A DNA stretch of 64,000 nt from contig NZ_JAAOTJ010000011.1 of the NCBI RefSeq assembly GCF_011297335.1, forward strand, positions 62,001-126,000. The letters are read 5' to 3'. The DNA comes from Catellatospora methionotrophica (lineage in GTDB: Bacteria > Actinomycetota > Actinomycetes > Mycobacteriales > Micromonosporaceae). The notes beneath the pieces are model-generated. The model saw nothing but the letters and a program-made list of their open reading frames with translations, had not been told where the DNA came from and did no database searches. Below, piece by piece: positions 41,785-50,706 of this stretch. The first letter of the stretch is position 1, and every line of letters begins with the position of its first letter. The position numbers and the translations under genes were made by a program.

Positions 41785-43524
41785 ATGACCCCCACCACCC
41801 TGTGCGCGGCGTTTCAGGCCACCGCCGCCGTCGCGCCGGACGCCGTCGCGCTCGGGGCGTTCGGCTCCGCTGTCGAGATCACCTGGCGCGGGTACGCCGC
41901 CCGGGTGCGCGCCATCGCGGCCGGTCTGGCGGGTGCCGGTGTGCACCGGGGGCAGACGGTGGCGCTGATGCTGGCCAACCGGCCCGAGTTCCACCTCGCC
42001 GACACGGCCGCGATCCACCTCGGTGCCGTGCCGTTCTCGATCTACAACACCTCGTCGCCGTCGCAGATCGCCTACGTGCTCGGCAACGCCCAGGCCCGCG
42101 TCGTGATCTGCGAGCAGCAGTACGCGGCACGCATCGTCGCCAGCGGGGCCGCCTACGAGCACCTGGTCTGCGTCGACGGCAGGCCCGACGGCACGGTCAC
42201 CCTCGACGAGCTGTGCGCGATGGCCGAGCCCGGTTTCGACTTCGACGCCGCGTGGCAGGCCGTGCAGCCCGACGACCTGCTGACCCTGATCTACACCTCG
42301 GGCACCACCGGCCCGCCGAAGGGCGTCGAGCTGACCCACGCCAACCTGCTGGCCGAGGCCGACGCGGTGACTGCGCTGTTCCCGCTGGAACGCGCCGACC
42401 ACGGGCTGTCGTACCTGCCCGCCGCGCACGTAGCCGACCGGCTGGCCAGCCACTACCTGCAACTGCTGTACGGCGCGCGGATCACCTGCCTGGCCGACCT
42501 GACCCAGCTCGGCGCGGCCCTGGCGCAGGTGCGCCCGACGTACTGGGCGGCGGTGCCGCGGGTGTTCGAGAAGATGCGCGCCCGCATCACCGACGCGCTG
42601 CTCGACGCGCCCGCGCCCCGGCGGTGGGCGTTCAGCCTCGCGCTGCGCTGGGGCCGGGGCAGGCGCGGCGGGCCGGGTGCGCGGGCGCTGGCGCGGATCG
42701 CGGACCGGCTCGTGCTCGGCCGGGTCCGGCAACGGCTGGGCATGGACCGGATGCGCTGGGCGATGTGCGGGGCGGCCGCGCTGCCCGTGCCGGTGCTGGA
42801 GTTCTTCCTGGACCTAGGGCTGCCCGTGTGCGAGATCTGGGGCATGTCGGAGACCTGCGGCGCGAGCACCCTCAACCCGCCCGGCGCGATCCGCCCCGGC
42901 ACCGTCGGCATCCCCGCCCCCGGCGTGCTGGTGCGCCTGGCCGACGACGGCGAGCTGCTGATCCGCGGCCCGCTGGTGACCCGCGGCTACCACCGCGACC
43001 CGGCCCGCACCGCCGACGCGTTCGACGCCGAAGGCTGGCTGCACACCGGGGACGTGGCCACGATCGACGGGGACGGCTACGTCTCCATCGTGGACCGCAA
43101 GAAGGAACTGATCATCAACGCGGCGGGCAAGAACATGTCCCCGGCCAACATCGAAGGCGTCGTGAAGTCGGCGTGCGCGCTGATCGGAGCGCTGGTCGTG
43201 GTCGGCGACGGGCGGCCGTACAACGTGGCTCTGGTCGTGCTCGACCCGGAGGCGGTGGCGTCGCACACCGCGCGGCACGGCGCGGATACGGTCGCCGAGG
43301 CCGTCGCGGCGGGGGTCGCGGCGGGCAACGCCGAGCTGTCCCGGGTCGAGCAGATCAAGCGGTACGAGGTCCTCGACGCGGTGTGGGCGCCGGGTGGCGA
43401 CGAGCTGACGCCGACGCTGAAACTGCGCCGGGCCGCGATCGTGCGCAAGTACGCCGACGTGCTCGAACAGCTCTACCGCTCACCCGAAAGAATCTCGCAA
43501 AGCGCTCAGAAAGCAGAAAAATAA
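41785..43524 (+). CDS. Long-chain acyl-CoA synthetase (AMP-forming)
   Basis: 579 aa; ATG at 41785 with GGAGAGGA about 8 nt upstream. LIYTSGTTGPPKGVELTHAN (from about residue 168) is the P-loop of ANL enzymes; WGMSETCG binds ATP, GWLHTGDVATIDGDGYVSI is the hinge Asp region, and IINAAGKNMSPANIEGVVK carries the AMP-contacting and catalytic Lys region. Bacterial FadD15-like members of this layout activate fatty or aromatic acids. It follows the aldehyde dehydrogenase and probably takes its product. Cytoplasmic or membrane-associated. Confidence 0.92.
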   Translation: MTPTTLCAAFQATAAVAPDAVALGAFGSAVEITWRGYAARVRAIAAGLAGAGVHRGQTVALMLANRPEFHLADTAAIHLGAVPFSIYNTSSPSQIAYVLGNAQARVVICEQQYAARIVASGAAYEHLVCVDGRPDGTVTLDELCAMAEPGFDFDAAWQAVQPDDLLTLIYTSGTTGPPKGVELTHANLLAEADAVTALFPLERADHGLSYLPAAHVADRLASHYLQLLYGARITCLADLTQLGAALAQVRPTYWAAVPRVFEKMRARITDALLDAPAPRRWAFSLALRWGRGRRGGPGARALARIADRLVLGRVRQRLGMDRMRWAMCGAAALPVPVLEFFLDLGLPVCEIWGMSETCGASTLNPPGAIRPGTVGIPAPGVLVRLADDGELLIRGPLVTRGYHRDPARTADAFDAEGWLHTGDVATIDGDGYVSIVDRKKELIINAAGKNMSPANIEGVVKSACALIGALVVVGDGRPYNVALVVLDPEAVASHTARHGADTVAEAVAAGVAAGNAELSRVEQIKRYEVLDAVWAPGGDELTPTLKLRRAAIVRKYADVLEQLYRSPERISQSAQKAEK

Positions 43525-43604
43525 AAAATCTGGCGATCTGACCAAACCATGCCGGGCCCGGTGCCGAATCCCTCCTGAAGTCTTACCGGAGGAAGGACAC
43601 CGAC

Positions 43605-44213
43605 ATGCTCGGCAAGAGGAGGCTGACCGCGCTCGCGGCAGCCGGCACCTTCGCGTTCACGCTGGCCCTGACGGCCTGCGGCAACGACACCATGGCCACC
43701 CAGCCCACGGCGACCGGCAGCTCCGCGATGGCCGCGGACGAGTTCGGCGCCGGCTGCGCGGCCGTGCCGAAGGACCCGAACAACCCCGGCAGCTTCGAGG
43801 CGATGGCCCAGCAGCCCGTGGCCACGGCGGCCTCGGGCAACCCGCTGCTGTCCACGCTGGTCGCCGCGGTGAAGCAGGCTGGCCTGGTCGACACGCTCAA
43901 CAACGCCGAGGCGGTCACCGTCTTCGCGCCGACCAACGACGCCTTCGCGAAGATCCCGAAGGCCGACCTGGACAAGGTGCTGGCCGACAAGGCGACGCTC
44001 ACGAAGATCCTGACCTACCACGTGGTGGCCGGGAAGACCGCGCCCGACAAGCTCGCGGGCATGCACAAGACCCTGGAGGGCCAGGACCTGACCGTGTCCG
44101 GCAGCGGCACGGACTTCAAGGTCAACGACAGCGCGAACGTGGTCTGCGGCAACGTGCAGACCCGCAACGCCACGGTGTACATCGTCGACTCCGTGCTGAT
44201 GCCGTCGTCCTGA
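43605..44213 (+). CDS. Fasciclin-domain lipoprotein
   Basis: 202 aa; ATG after GGAGGAAGGA. Signal peptide with lipobox LTAC. One fasciclin (FAS1) domain: NPLLSTLVAAVKQAGLVDTL, the H1 motif VTVFAPTNDAFAKIP, the central LTYHVVAG (Tyr-His motif) and the H2-like final strand ATVYIVDSVLMP. Resembles mycobacterial MPT70/MPT83-type surface proteins that mediate adhesion or matrix contact. Stands alone and ends in a hairpin terminator; no link to the catabolic genes around it. Confidence 0.92.
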   Translation: MLGKRRLTALAAAGTFAFTLALTACGNDTMATQPTATGSSAMAADEFGAGCAAVPKDPNNPGSFEAMAQQPVATAASGNPLLSTLVAAVKQAGLVDTLNNAEAVTVFAPTNDAFAKIPKADLDKVLADKATLTKILTYHVVAGKTAPDKLAGMHKTLEGQDLTVSGSGTDFKVNDSANVVCGNVQTRNATVYIVDSVLMPSS

Positions 44214-44225
44214 CCTGATCGGACC

Positions 44226-44256
44226 GCTCCCCGGCCCGCGCACCGGGCCGGGGAGC
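44226..44256. terminator. Bidirectional hairpin
   Basis: 13-bp perfect stem (44226-44238 with 44244-44256), 5-nt loop, between convergent genes. Confidence 0.7.
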
Positions 44257-44266
44257 ACCCCTGCGT

Positions 44267-44887
44267 TCAGACCAGCCGGGACAGCGCCTCGTCCAGCGCC
44301 ACCACGTCGGCGTACTTGGCGTCGAGGTCGAACAGGTTCGCCTCGTGCGGGCCGGGATCACGGTCGGCGCAGGCCTCGCGCACCACCATCGGCCGGAAGC
44401 CGTGCTGGAGCGCGTCCACGGCCGAGGCGCGTACGCAGCCGCTGGTCGAGAAGCCGCCGAGGACCAGGGTGTCCACCCGGTGCGCGGTCAGCCAGGCCGC
44501 CAGCGACGTGCCCGCGAACGCGCTCGCGTAGTGCTTGAGCACGACGTGCTCGCCCGGACGCGGGGCCACCTCGACCGGGAAGTCCCCCAGCGGGCTGCCC
44601 TCGGCGAACGCCGCCAGCGCGGGCACCTTCGCCGCGAACAGCGGGGCCTCGGCGCAACCGGCGTCGGCGTACCGTACGCCGGTCAGCACCACCGGCAGCC
44701 CGGCCGCCCGCGCGGCCGCCAGCAGCGCGGCCATCGCGTCGAGCGCGGCCTGCCCGGTGTCGAGCCGCAGCGGCGAACCAGCCGCCGTGTACGCCGCGAC
44801 CGGGTCGACCAGCAGCACCGCCGGGCGCTCGCCCCAGCCCAGCCGCCGGGCGAACCCGGCCTGCGCGTAGTCGGCGTCCAGCGCCAT
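44267..44887 (-). CDS. Isochorismatase-family amidohydrolase (N-carbamoylsarcosine amidase-like)
   Basis: 206 aa; start overlaps the upstream CoA-transferase stop (TGATG). Cysteine-hydrolase fold with the triad Asp in AVLLVDPVAAY, Lys in VVLKHYASAF and Cys in GGFSTSGCVRASAVDAL. The ending VVREACADRDPGPHEANLFDLDAKYADVV follows N-carbamoylsarcosine amidohydrolases and maleamate amidohydrolases rather than true isochorismatases. It would hydrolyse an amide or N-carbamoyl group, releasing ammonia (and CO2). Together with the hydantoinase at 47142 this suggests degradation of a ring-opened ureide or amide. Confidence 0.9.
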   Translation of the reverse strand: MALDADYAQAGFARRLGWGERPAVLLVDPVAAYTAAGSPLRLDTGQAALDAMAALLAAARAAGLPVVLTGVRYADAGCAEAPLFAAKVPALAAFAEGSPLGDFPVEVAPRPGEHVVLKHYASAFAGTSLAAWLTAHRVDTLVLGGFSTSGCVRASAVDALQHGFRPMVVREACADRDPGPHEANLFDLDAKYADVVALDEALSRLV

Positions 44888-46080
44888 CAGATGACGCCCC
44901 GCTCCCGCAGCGCGGCCCGCTCCGCCTCGGACAGCCCGAGCAGGCTGCCGTACACCTCGTCGTTGTGCTGGCCCAGCGTGGGACCGGCCCAGCGCACCGA
45001 GCCGGGGTCGGCCGACAGGCGGGGGGCGACGTTCTGCATGGGCAGCTCGCCGAAGTCCGGGTGCGGCACCCGCACGATCGCCTCGCGGGCCGCGATGTGC
45101 GGGTCGGCCAGCATGTCCTTGGCGGTGTACACGCCGCCCGCCGGGACCCCGGCCTCGTGCAGGGCGGCCAGCAGCTTGTCCGAAGGCTGGGTGCGGGTCC
45201 ACGCGGCGATCAGGTCGTCCAGCTCGGCCTGCTGCGCGCCGCGCGAGCCGTGCGTGGCGTAGCGCGGATCGGCGGCCAGCTCCGGGGTGCCCATGACCTC
45301 GCACAGCCGCCGGAAGACGGTGTCCTGGTTGGCCGCGATCAGCACCTCGGTGCCGTCCGCGGTCGGGTACGCGTTGCTCGGGGCCACGTTGGGCAGCACC
45401 GCACCGGTGCGCTCGCGCTGGTATCCGGCCACCGCCCACTCCGGCAGCAGCGACTCCATCATCGCCAGCACCGCCTCGTAGATGGCCGAGTCGACGACCT
45501 GGCCACGGCCGGTGCGCTCGCGGGCGTGCAGCGCGGCCAGGGTGCCGTACGCCGCGTAGGTCGCCGCGAGCGAGTCGCCCAGCGAGATGCCCGAGCGCGA
45601 CGGCGGCCGGTCGGCCTCGCCGGTGACGTAGCGGATGCCGCCCATCGCCTCGCCGATCGAGCCGAATCCGGCGCGCGGGGAGTACGGGCCGGTCTGGCCG
45701 TAGCCGGTGACCCGGACCAGGATCAGCCGCGGGTTGATCGCGGACAGCTCGTCCCAGCCCAGCCCCCAGCGCTCCAGGGTGCCCGGCCGGAAGTTCTCCA
45801 GCAGCACGTCCGCGTCGGCGACCAGTCGCCGCACCAGGTCCTGGCCCTCCTGCACGCGCAGGTTGCAGGTGACGGACTTCTTGTTGCGGGCGACCACCGG
45901 CCACCACAGCGACTGGCCGTGCGGCTTCTCCCGGCCCCACTGCCGCATCGGATCGCCCTTGCCGGGGTCCTCCAGCTTGATGACCTCGGCGCCGAAGTCG
46001 CCGAGCAGTTGCCCGCAGAACGGGCCGGCCAGCAGCGTGCCCGTCTCGATAACCCTGATGTCGGATAGTGCGCCTGTCAC
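44887..46080 (-). CDS. CaiB/BaiF (class III) CoA-transferase
   Basis: 397 aa, usual length, from GTG at 46080. IRVIETGTLLAGPFCGQLLGDFGAEVIKLE is the family opening (here split by position); LLENFRPGTLERWGLGW and VTGYGQTGPY follow; the catalytic Asp is in SGISLGDSLAAT. Class III enzymes transfer CoA between carboxylic acids without free intermediates, for example to itaconate, mesaconate, succinate or benzylsuccinate. Coupled to the amidohydrolase and divergent from an HMG-CoA-lyase-type gene across operator site B. Donor and acceptor cannot be told from sequence. Confidence 0.92.
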   Translation of the reverse strand: MTGALSDIRVIETGTLLAGPFCGQLLGDFGAEVIKLEDPGKGDPMRQWGREKPHGQSLWWPVVARNKKSVTCNLRVQEGQDLVRRLVADADVLLENFRPGTLERWGLGWDELSAINPRLILVRVTGYGQTGPYSPRAGFGSIGEAMGGIRYVTGEADRPPSRSGISLGDSLAATYAAYGTLAALHARERTGRGQVVDSAIYEAVLAMMESLLPEWAVAGYQRERTGAVLPNVAPSNAYPTADGTEVLIAANQDTVFRRLCEVMGTPELAADPRYATHGSRGAQQAELDDLIAAWTRTQPSDKLLAALHEAGVPAGGVYTAKDMLADPHIAAREAIVRVPHPDFGELPMQNVAPRLSADPGSVRWAGPTLGQHNDEVYGSLLGLSEAERAALRERGVI

Positions 46081-46086
46081 GGCCGC

Positions 46087-46124
46087 ATCCTATGCTTTGG
46101 AAACGCTGTTTCGCTAGAGGAACC
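46087..46124 (-). promoter_or_regulatory. CoA-transferase promoter with IclR-type operator (site B)
   Basis: Minus-strand TAGGAT (46092-46087) exactly 6 nt before the GTG at 46080, a leaderless start. The 17-mer GTTTCGCTAGAGGAACC (46108-46124) covers the -35 position and also lies just before the divergent lyase start at 46134, so one bound regulator could control both. Confidence 0.65.
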
Positions 46125-46133
46125 GAGGGTGCC

Positions 46134-47018
46134 GTGGAGATCGTCGAGGTCGGCCCGCGCGACGGGCTGCAGAACGAGAAGACGCTGCTGTCCACCGAGC
46201 TGAAAGTCGAGTACATCACGCGCGCGCTCGCCGCGGGAGTGCGCCGGATCGAGGCGGTCGCGTTCGCCCACCCGGCGCGGGTGCCGCAGATGGCCGACGC
46301 GGAGGCGGTGCTCGCCGCGATCCCCCGGCCTGCGGACGTGTCCTACATCGGCCTGGTGCTCAACCGGCGCGGCCTGGATCGCGCACTGGCCTCGGCGGGC
46401 GTGGACGAGGTCAACTACGTGCTGGTCGCCACCGACGAGTTCTCGCAGCGCAACCAGGGCATGACCAGCGCCGCGTCGCTCGCCCAGTGGGACGCGGTCG
46501 CCGCCGGCGCCCGCGCGGCCGGGCTGCGCACCACGCTGACCGTCGCCGCCGCGTTCGGCTGCCCGTTCACCGGCGAGGTCACCGCCGCGCAGGTGGCCGG
46601 GCTGGTCGCCGCCGCGCGGGTCGCCCCGGACGAGATCTGCCTGGCCGACACCATCGGCGTCGGCGTGCCGCGCCAGGTCGCCGCGCTGGTCACGGCCGTG
46701 CGCGCGGTCGCGCCGGACGTCGCGCTGCGCGCGCACTTCCACAACACCCGCAACACCGGGTACGCCAACGCGATGGCCGCGCTGGAGCACGGGGTCACCG
46801 CACTGGACGCCAGCACCGGCGGCATCGGCGGCTGCCCGTTCGCCCCGGCCGCGACCGGCAACATCGCCACCGAGGACCTGGCCTACCTGCTGGAGCGCTC
46901 GGGGATCGACACCGGCGTACGCCTCGACGCGCTGGCCGCGACCGGCACCTGGATCGCCGACCGGCTCGCCATCACCGCCCCGGCCATGCTCGGCCGCGCC
47001 GGAACCTTCCCCGCCTAG
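46134..47018 (+). CDS. Hydroxymethylglutaryl-CoA lyase family protein
   Basis: 294 aa from GTG at 46134 with GAGGG upstream; an in-frame ATG at 46092 would run through the operator and is less likely. TIM-barrel signatures: VEVGPRDGLQNEK (catalytic Arg and metal Asp), LRAHFHNTRNTGYANAMAAL (metal His-x-His) and GGIGGCPFAPAATGNIATED (mobile loop with the active-site Cys). HMG-CoA lyases split 3-hydroxy-3-methylglutaryl-CoA into acetyl-CoA and acetoacetate; relatives act on similar 3-hydroxy-acyl-CoAs. In context it probably cleaves the CoA ester made by a neighbouring CoA-transferase. Confidence 0.92.
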   Translation: MEIVEVGPRDGLQNEKTLLSTELKVEYITRALAAGVRRIEAVAFAHPARVPQMADAEAVLAAIPRPADVSYIGLVLNRRGLDRALASAGVDEVNYVLVATDEFSQRNQGMTSAASLAQWDAVAAGARAAGLRTTLTVAAAFGCPFTGEVTAAQVAGLVAAARVAPDEICLADTIGVGVPRQVAALVTAVRAVAPDVALRAHFHNTRNTGYANAMAALEHGVTALDASTGGIGGCPFAPAATGNIATEDLAYLLERSGIDTGVRLDALAATGTWIADRLAITAPAMLGRAGTFPA

Positions 47019-47041
47019 GCCTCGCCCCACCCCCTCCTGCA

Positions 47042-47102
47042 GCAACTCTTAAAAAGTCGCGGCCTCCAGGGGCTCTGGAGGCCGCGACTCTTTAAGAGTT
47101 GC
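47042..47102. terminator. 28-bp hairpin, CAACTCTT family, copy 1
   Basis: Arms 47042-47069 and 47075-47102 pair at 27 of 28 positions around 5 nt, between convergent genes. Related to the hairpin at 52178. Confidence 0.75.
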
Positions 47103-47141
47103 GCGAGGGGCGGGGTTGGGCCGGGCGGGGCGGGGCGGGGG

Positions 47142-48569
47142 TCAGCGGGCGATGAAGCGGCCGGTGGGGGTGCCGAGGATCTTGCCGTCGCGGTAGGTGA
47201 GGTGGCCGCCGACGATGGTGGCGACGGGCCAGCCTTTGACCTTGTGGCCTTCGAAGGGGCAGTGGTCCTGGCCGGAGAGGAGGAGGTCGGTGGTGACCTC
47301 CTGTTCCAGGTCGGGGTCGACGATGGTGAGGTCGGCGTCGTGGCCGACCATCAGGCTGCCCTTGCGGCCGGCGAGGCCGTACGCGCGGGCGGGGTTGCCG
47401 GAGGCGAGTTCGGCGACGCGCTGGGGGGACAGGCCGCGCTTGTGCATGCCCTCGCTGAGCAGGATCGGGTACAGCAGGGCGGTGCCGCCGAAGCCGGGCA
47501 GCGCGGGCCACAGGGCGTCGCCCTTGTTCTCCTCCAGGCAGCAGGCGTGGTCGGAGGCCACCCAGTCGACGGTGCCGTCGAGCACGGCGGCCCACAGCGC
47601 CTCGGTGTCCGATACGGAGCGGATCGGCGGGTTGACCTTCGCGCCGAGGCCGCCGCGGCGGTCCAGGCTCTCGTGGTCCAGGCACAGGTGGTGCAGGGTG
47701 ACCTCGCAGCGCAGGTCCAGGCGGCCGGTGGCCTTGGCGGCGGCAGCCGCGGCGATGGCCTCAGCCGAGGACAGGTGCAGCAGGTTGACGGGGCAGCCGG
47801 TCGCGCCCGCCAGGGTCGTCGCCTCGCCGATGGCGACCTGCTCGGTCAGCGGCGGGCGGGCGTCGGAGTACGCCTTCAGGGTCTGCGGGTCACCCGCGGC
47901 GCGGACCCGGTCGATGAACAGGCGCATCAGCTCGGCCTGCTCGCAGTGCAGCGACAGCGAGACCCGGCGGCCGTCGCGCTGGTTGGCCGCGACCGCCTCC
48001 ATGATCTGGTACAGGTGGCCGAGGTCGTACTCGTCGCTCATGGTGAAGGACTTGGCGTCGCGGGAGTCGGCGGACAGGTTGAAGCCCTTGTAGAACATGT
48101 AGTACTTGAACGAGCTGACGCCGTGCTCGTCGATCAGCGCGGGCACCTCGCCGACCTGCGCGGTGTCCATCGGCGCGAGGTGGAAGCCGTAGTCGGTCCA
48201 GGCGTGCCCCGCGACGGCGTCGAGCACCTGCGGGAAGATCTCGCCGTACGGGCCGGTGCGGTTGAGGTAGTGCTGGCCGGTACGGAAGTAGGACAGCACC
48301 GTGGTCACGCCGCCGACCAGCGACGACCGGGTCTCCTCGGCGGCGTCCAGGGCCAGGTCCCGGTAGATGCCCAGGTGGTAGTGGGCGTCGACGGCCCCGG
48401 GGAACACCAGCCGGCCGCGCGCCGAGATCACCTCGTCGGCCGAGGCCGGGTCGAGGTCGTCGCCGATCGCCGCGATCTTCCCGTCGCGTACGGCGAGATC
48501 GGCGCGTACCGTGCCGACATACGGCAGCACCAGTGTTCCGTCCTTGACCAGCAGATCGTATCGTGCCAC
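47142..48569 (-). CDS. Hydantoinase/dihydropyrimidinase-type cyclic amidohydrolase
   Basis: 475 aa from GTG at 48569 (GGGAGGAT upstream). All metal ligands of the binuclear amidohydrolases are visible: VDAHYHLG (His-x-His), the carboxylated Lys in SSFKYYMFYKG, the His of LSLHCEQAEL and of NLLHLSSAEA, and the Asp of VASDHACC. Length and the NPARAYGLAGRKGSLMVGHDADL tail fit D-hydantoinase, dihydropyrimidinase and allantoinase, which hydrolyse a ring amide in hydantoins, dihydropyrimidines or allantoin. Position between two CoA-transferase units and next to operator site E implies a ring-opening step in this pathway. Confidence 0.9.
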   Translation of the reverse strand: MARYDLLVKDGTLVLPYVGTVRADLAVRDGKIAAIGDDLDPASADEVISARGRLVFPGAVDAHYHLGIYRDLALDAAEETRSSLVGGVTTVLSYFRTGQHYLNRTGPYGEIFPQVLDAVAGHAWTDYGFHLAPMDTAQVGEVPALIDEHGVSSFKYYMFYKGFNLSADSRDAKSFTMSDEYDLGHLYQIMEAVAANQRDGRRVSLSLHCEQAELMRLFIDRVRAAGDPQTLKAYSDARPPLTEQVAIGEATTLAGATGCPVNLLHLSSAEAIAAAAAAKATGRLDLRCEVTLHHLCLDHESLDRRGGLGAKVNPPIRSVSDTEALWAAVLDGTVDWVASDHACCLEENKGDALWPALPGFGGTALLYPILLSEGMHKRGLSPQRVAELASGNPARAYGLAGRKGSLMVGHDADLTIVDPDLEQEVTTDLLLSGQDHCPFEGHKVKGWPVATIVGGHLTYRDGKILGTPTGRFIAR

Positions 48570-48589
48570 GGCGATCCTCCCAGGAGAGC

Positions 48590-48606
48590 GTTTCGCACAC
48601 TGTAAC
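48590..48606. promoter_or_regulatory. IclR-type operator (site E)
   Basis: GTTTCGCACACTGTAAC, three differences from the full consensus GTTTCGC-NNN-RGGAAAC in the right half. It lies between the divergent hydantoinase (48569) and CoA-transferase (48647) starts. Confidence 0.55.
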
Positions 48607-48634
48607 GAGGTTTCCTTTTTGAGGGTAGGCCGTG

Positions 48635-48640
48635 TACGGT
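48635..48640 (+). promoter_or_regulatory. Leaderless -10 box for the second CoA-transferase
   Basis: TACGGT 6 nt before the ATG at 48647; it excludes the in-frame GTG at 48632 as start. Confidence 0.5.
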
Positions 48641-48646
48641 TCCCCC

Positions 48647-49843
48647 ATGCCGCCCGCCGCCCTGTCCGGCGTCACCGTCGTCGACGCCGCGACGCTCTTC
48701 GCCGGACCCCTCGCCGCGACGATCCTCGGCGACTACGGCGCGGACGTGATCAAGATCGAGCACCCGGCCAAGGGCGACCCGTCGCGCGGACACGGCCCGG
48801 CCCGCGACGGCGTGCCGCTGTGGTGGACCATGCTGGGGCGCAACAAGCAGACGGTCACCCTCGACCTGGGCCGCCCCGAGGGCGCGGCACTGGCCAAGCG
48901 GCTGCTGTCCGAAGCCGACGTGCTCATCGAGAACTTCCGGCCCGGCACCCTGGAGCGCTGGGGGCTGTCCCCCGAGGTGCTGCACGAGGTCAACCCGCGC
49001 CTGATCGTCGCCCGGGTCACCGCGTTCGGCCAGCACGGCCCGTACGCCCACCGGCCCGGCTTCGGCACGCTCGCCGAGGCGATGAGCGGCTTCGCGGCGA
49101 TCACCGGCGAACCCGACGGGCCGCCCACCCTGCCGCCGTTCGGGCTGGCCGACGGCATCTCCGCGCTGACCTGCGCGCAGGCCGTGATGACCGCGCTCTA
49201 CCACCGCGACGCGCGCGGCGGCACCGGGCAGGTGATCGACCTGGCCATCGTCGAGCCGATGCTGACCGTGCTGGGCATGCAGGCCATGGCGTATGACCAG
49301 CTCGGGCTCGTGCAGCAGCGCACCGGCAACCGCTCGGTCAACAACGCGCCGCGCAACACGTACCGCACCCGCGACGGCCGCTGGGTGGCCGTGTCCACCA
49401 GCGCCCAGGCCATCGCCGAACGGGTCATGGACCTGGTCGGCCACCCCGAGGTGATCGCCGAACCCTGGTTCGCCACCGGCGCGGGCCGCGCCGCGCACGC
49501 CGACGAGCTCGACGCCCACGTCGGCGGCTGGATCGCCCGGCGCGACCTGGACGAGGTCACCCGGGCGTTCGACGAGGCCCAGGCTGCCGTCGCGCCCATC
49601 TACGACATCACCGACGTGTTCACCGACCCGCAGTTCGCCGCCCTGGACTCGATCACCACGGTCGACGACCCGGTCCTCGGCCCGCTGCGGATGCCGAACG
49701 TGCTCTACCGCATGTCGCAGACCCCCGGCCGGATCGGCTGGACCGGCCGCCCCCGCGGGGCCGACAACGACACCGTCTACCGCGAACGGCTCGGCCTCAC
49801 CCCGGACGAGCTGACCGCACTGCGCGACACCGGAGTGATCTGA
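48647..49843 (+). CDS. CaiB/BaiF (class III) CoA-transferase, second copy
   Basis: 398 aa. VTVVDAATLFAGPLAATILGDYG, then IENFRPGTLERWGLS and VTAFGQHGPY match the family; the catalytic Asp is in PFGLADGISAL. Parallel to the enzyme at 44887 (roughly 40 percent identical by eye) but clearly not a recent duplicate, so likely a different acid. First gene of a tightly coupled operon with the cyclase-type hydrolase (TGATG overlap) and MmgE/PrpD (ATGA overlap). Confidence 0.92.
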   Translation: MPPAALSGVTVVDAATLFAGPLAATILGDYGADVIKIEHPAKGDPSRGHGPARDGVPLWWTMLGRNKQTVTLDLGRPEGAALAKRLLSEADVLIENFRPGTLERWGLSPEVLHEVNPRLIVARVTAFGQHGPYAHRPGFGTLAEAMSGFAAITGEPDGPPTLPPFGLADGISALTCAQAVMTALYHRDARGGTGQVIDLAIVEPMLTVLGMQAMAYDQLGLVQQRTGNRSVNNAPRNTYRTRDGRWVAVSTSAQAIAERVMDLVGHPEVIAEPWFATGAGRAAHADELDAHVGGWIARRDLDEVTRAFDEAQAAVAPIYDITDVFTDPQFAALDSITTVDDPVLGPLRMPNVLYRMSQTPGRIGWTGRPRGADNDTVYRERLGLTPDELTALRDTGVI

Positions 49844-50706
49844 TGCAGGGCCTCGACCAGGACCGGCACGCACTGCTACCCGCCCCGAGCGGCCGAGCCC
49901 GCAGCGGCGTCGTCACGCCGTGGGAGGCGGTACGGGGGCGGCAGGTGATCGACCTGGCGCAGCCGATGCGGCGGGGCATGCCGCAGTCGCCCAATCATCC
50001 GCCGTACCGGATGGCCCTCGAACGGCGGCACGGCGACATGAACCGGCCCGACGGCGGCTCGGCGGCCAACGAGCTGATCGTCACCGGCGGCCATGTCGGC
50101 ACGCACGTCGACGCGCTGTCGCACGTGTCGCAGGACGGCCTGCTGCACGGCGGCCGCCCCGCCGGTCCCCTGCAGTCCCACCTGGGCTTCAGCGACCTCG
50201 GCATCGACACGTTCCCGCCCTACCTGGGCCGCGCCGTGGTCCTGGACGTGGCCCGCGTACACGGCGTGGACGTGCTGCCCGCCGGGTACGCGATCACGCC
50301 CGACGACCTCGATCGCGCCGCGTCGGGCCTGACCCTGGCCCCCGGCGAGGTGATCCTGATCGGCACCGGCTGGTCACGCCGCTGGTCCGAGCACGACGCC
50401 TTCATCGGCGTCCGGGACGGCACCCCGGGACCGGACGAGGCCGCCGCGCACTGGCTGGCCGCGCACTCCCCCGCCGCCGTCGGCGCGGAGACCATCGCCT
50501 TCGAGCACATCCCCGCCGGACGCGGCCACGCCGTGCTGCCCGCGCACCGGGTGCTGCTCGTCGAGCACGGCATCCACATCGTCGAGACGATGAACCTGGA
50601 CCCGCTGCTGGCCACCGGCGCCCGCGAGATCCTGCTCGTACTCAACCCGCTACCCCTGGTCGGCGCGACCGGCGCCCCGGTCCGCCCCCTGGCGGTGCTC
50701 GCATGA
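49843..50706 (+). CDS. Cyclase family metal-dependent hydrolase (kynurenine formamidase-like)
   Basis: 287 aa. GGHVGTHVDALSHVSQDG is the H-x-G-T-H-x-D-x-x-x-H metal motif of the family that includes kynurenine formamidase, isatin hydrolase and some lactonases. AIAFEHIPAGRGHAVLPAHRVLLVEHGI continues the pattern, though it departs from the usual E-x-x-N-x-D region. It hydrolyses an amide, imide or lactone bond. With the hydantoinase and the isochorismatase-type enzyme this makes three different C-N hydrolases under one operator type. Confidence 0.88.
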   Translation: MQGLDQDRHALLPAPSGRARSGVVTPWEAVRGRQVIDLAQPMRRGMPQSPNHPPYRMALERRHGDMNRPDGGSAANELIVTGGHVGTHVDALSHVSQDGLLHGGRPAGPLQSHLGFSDLGIDTFPPYLGRAVVLDVARVHGVDVLPAGYAITPDDLDRAASGLTLAPGEVILIGTGWSRRWSEHDAFIGVRDGTPGPDEAAAHWLAAHSPAAVGAETIAFEHIPAGRGHAVLPAHRVLLVEHGIHIVETMNLDPLLATGAREILLVLNPLPLVGATGAPVRPLAVLA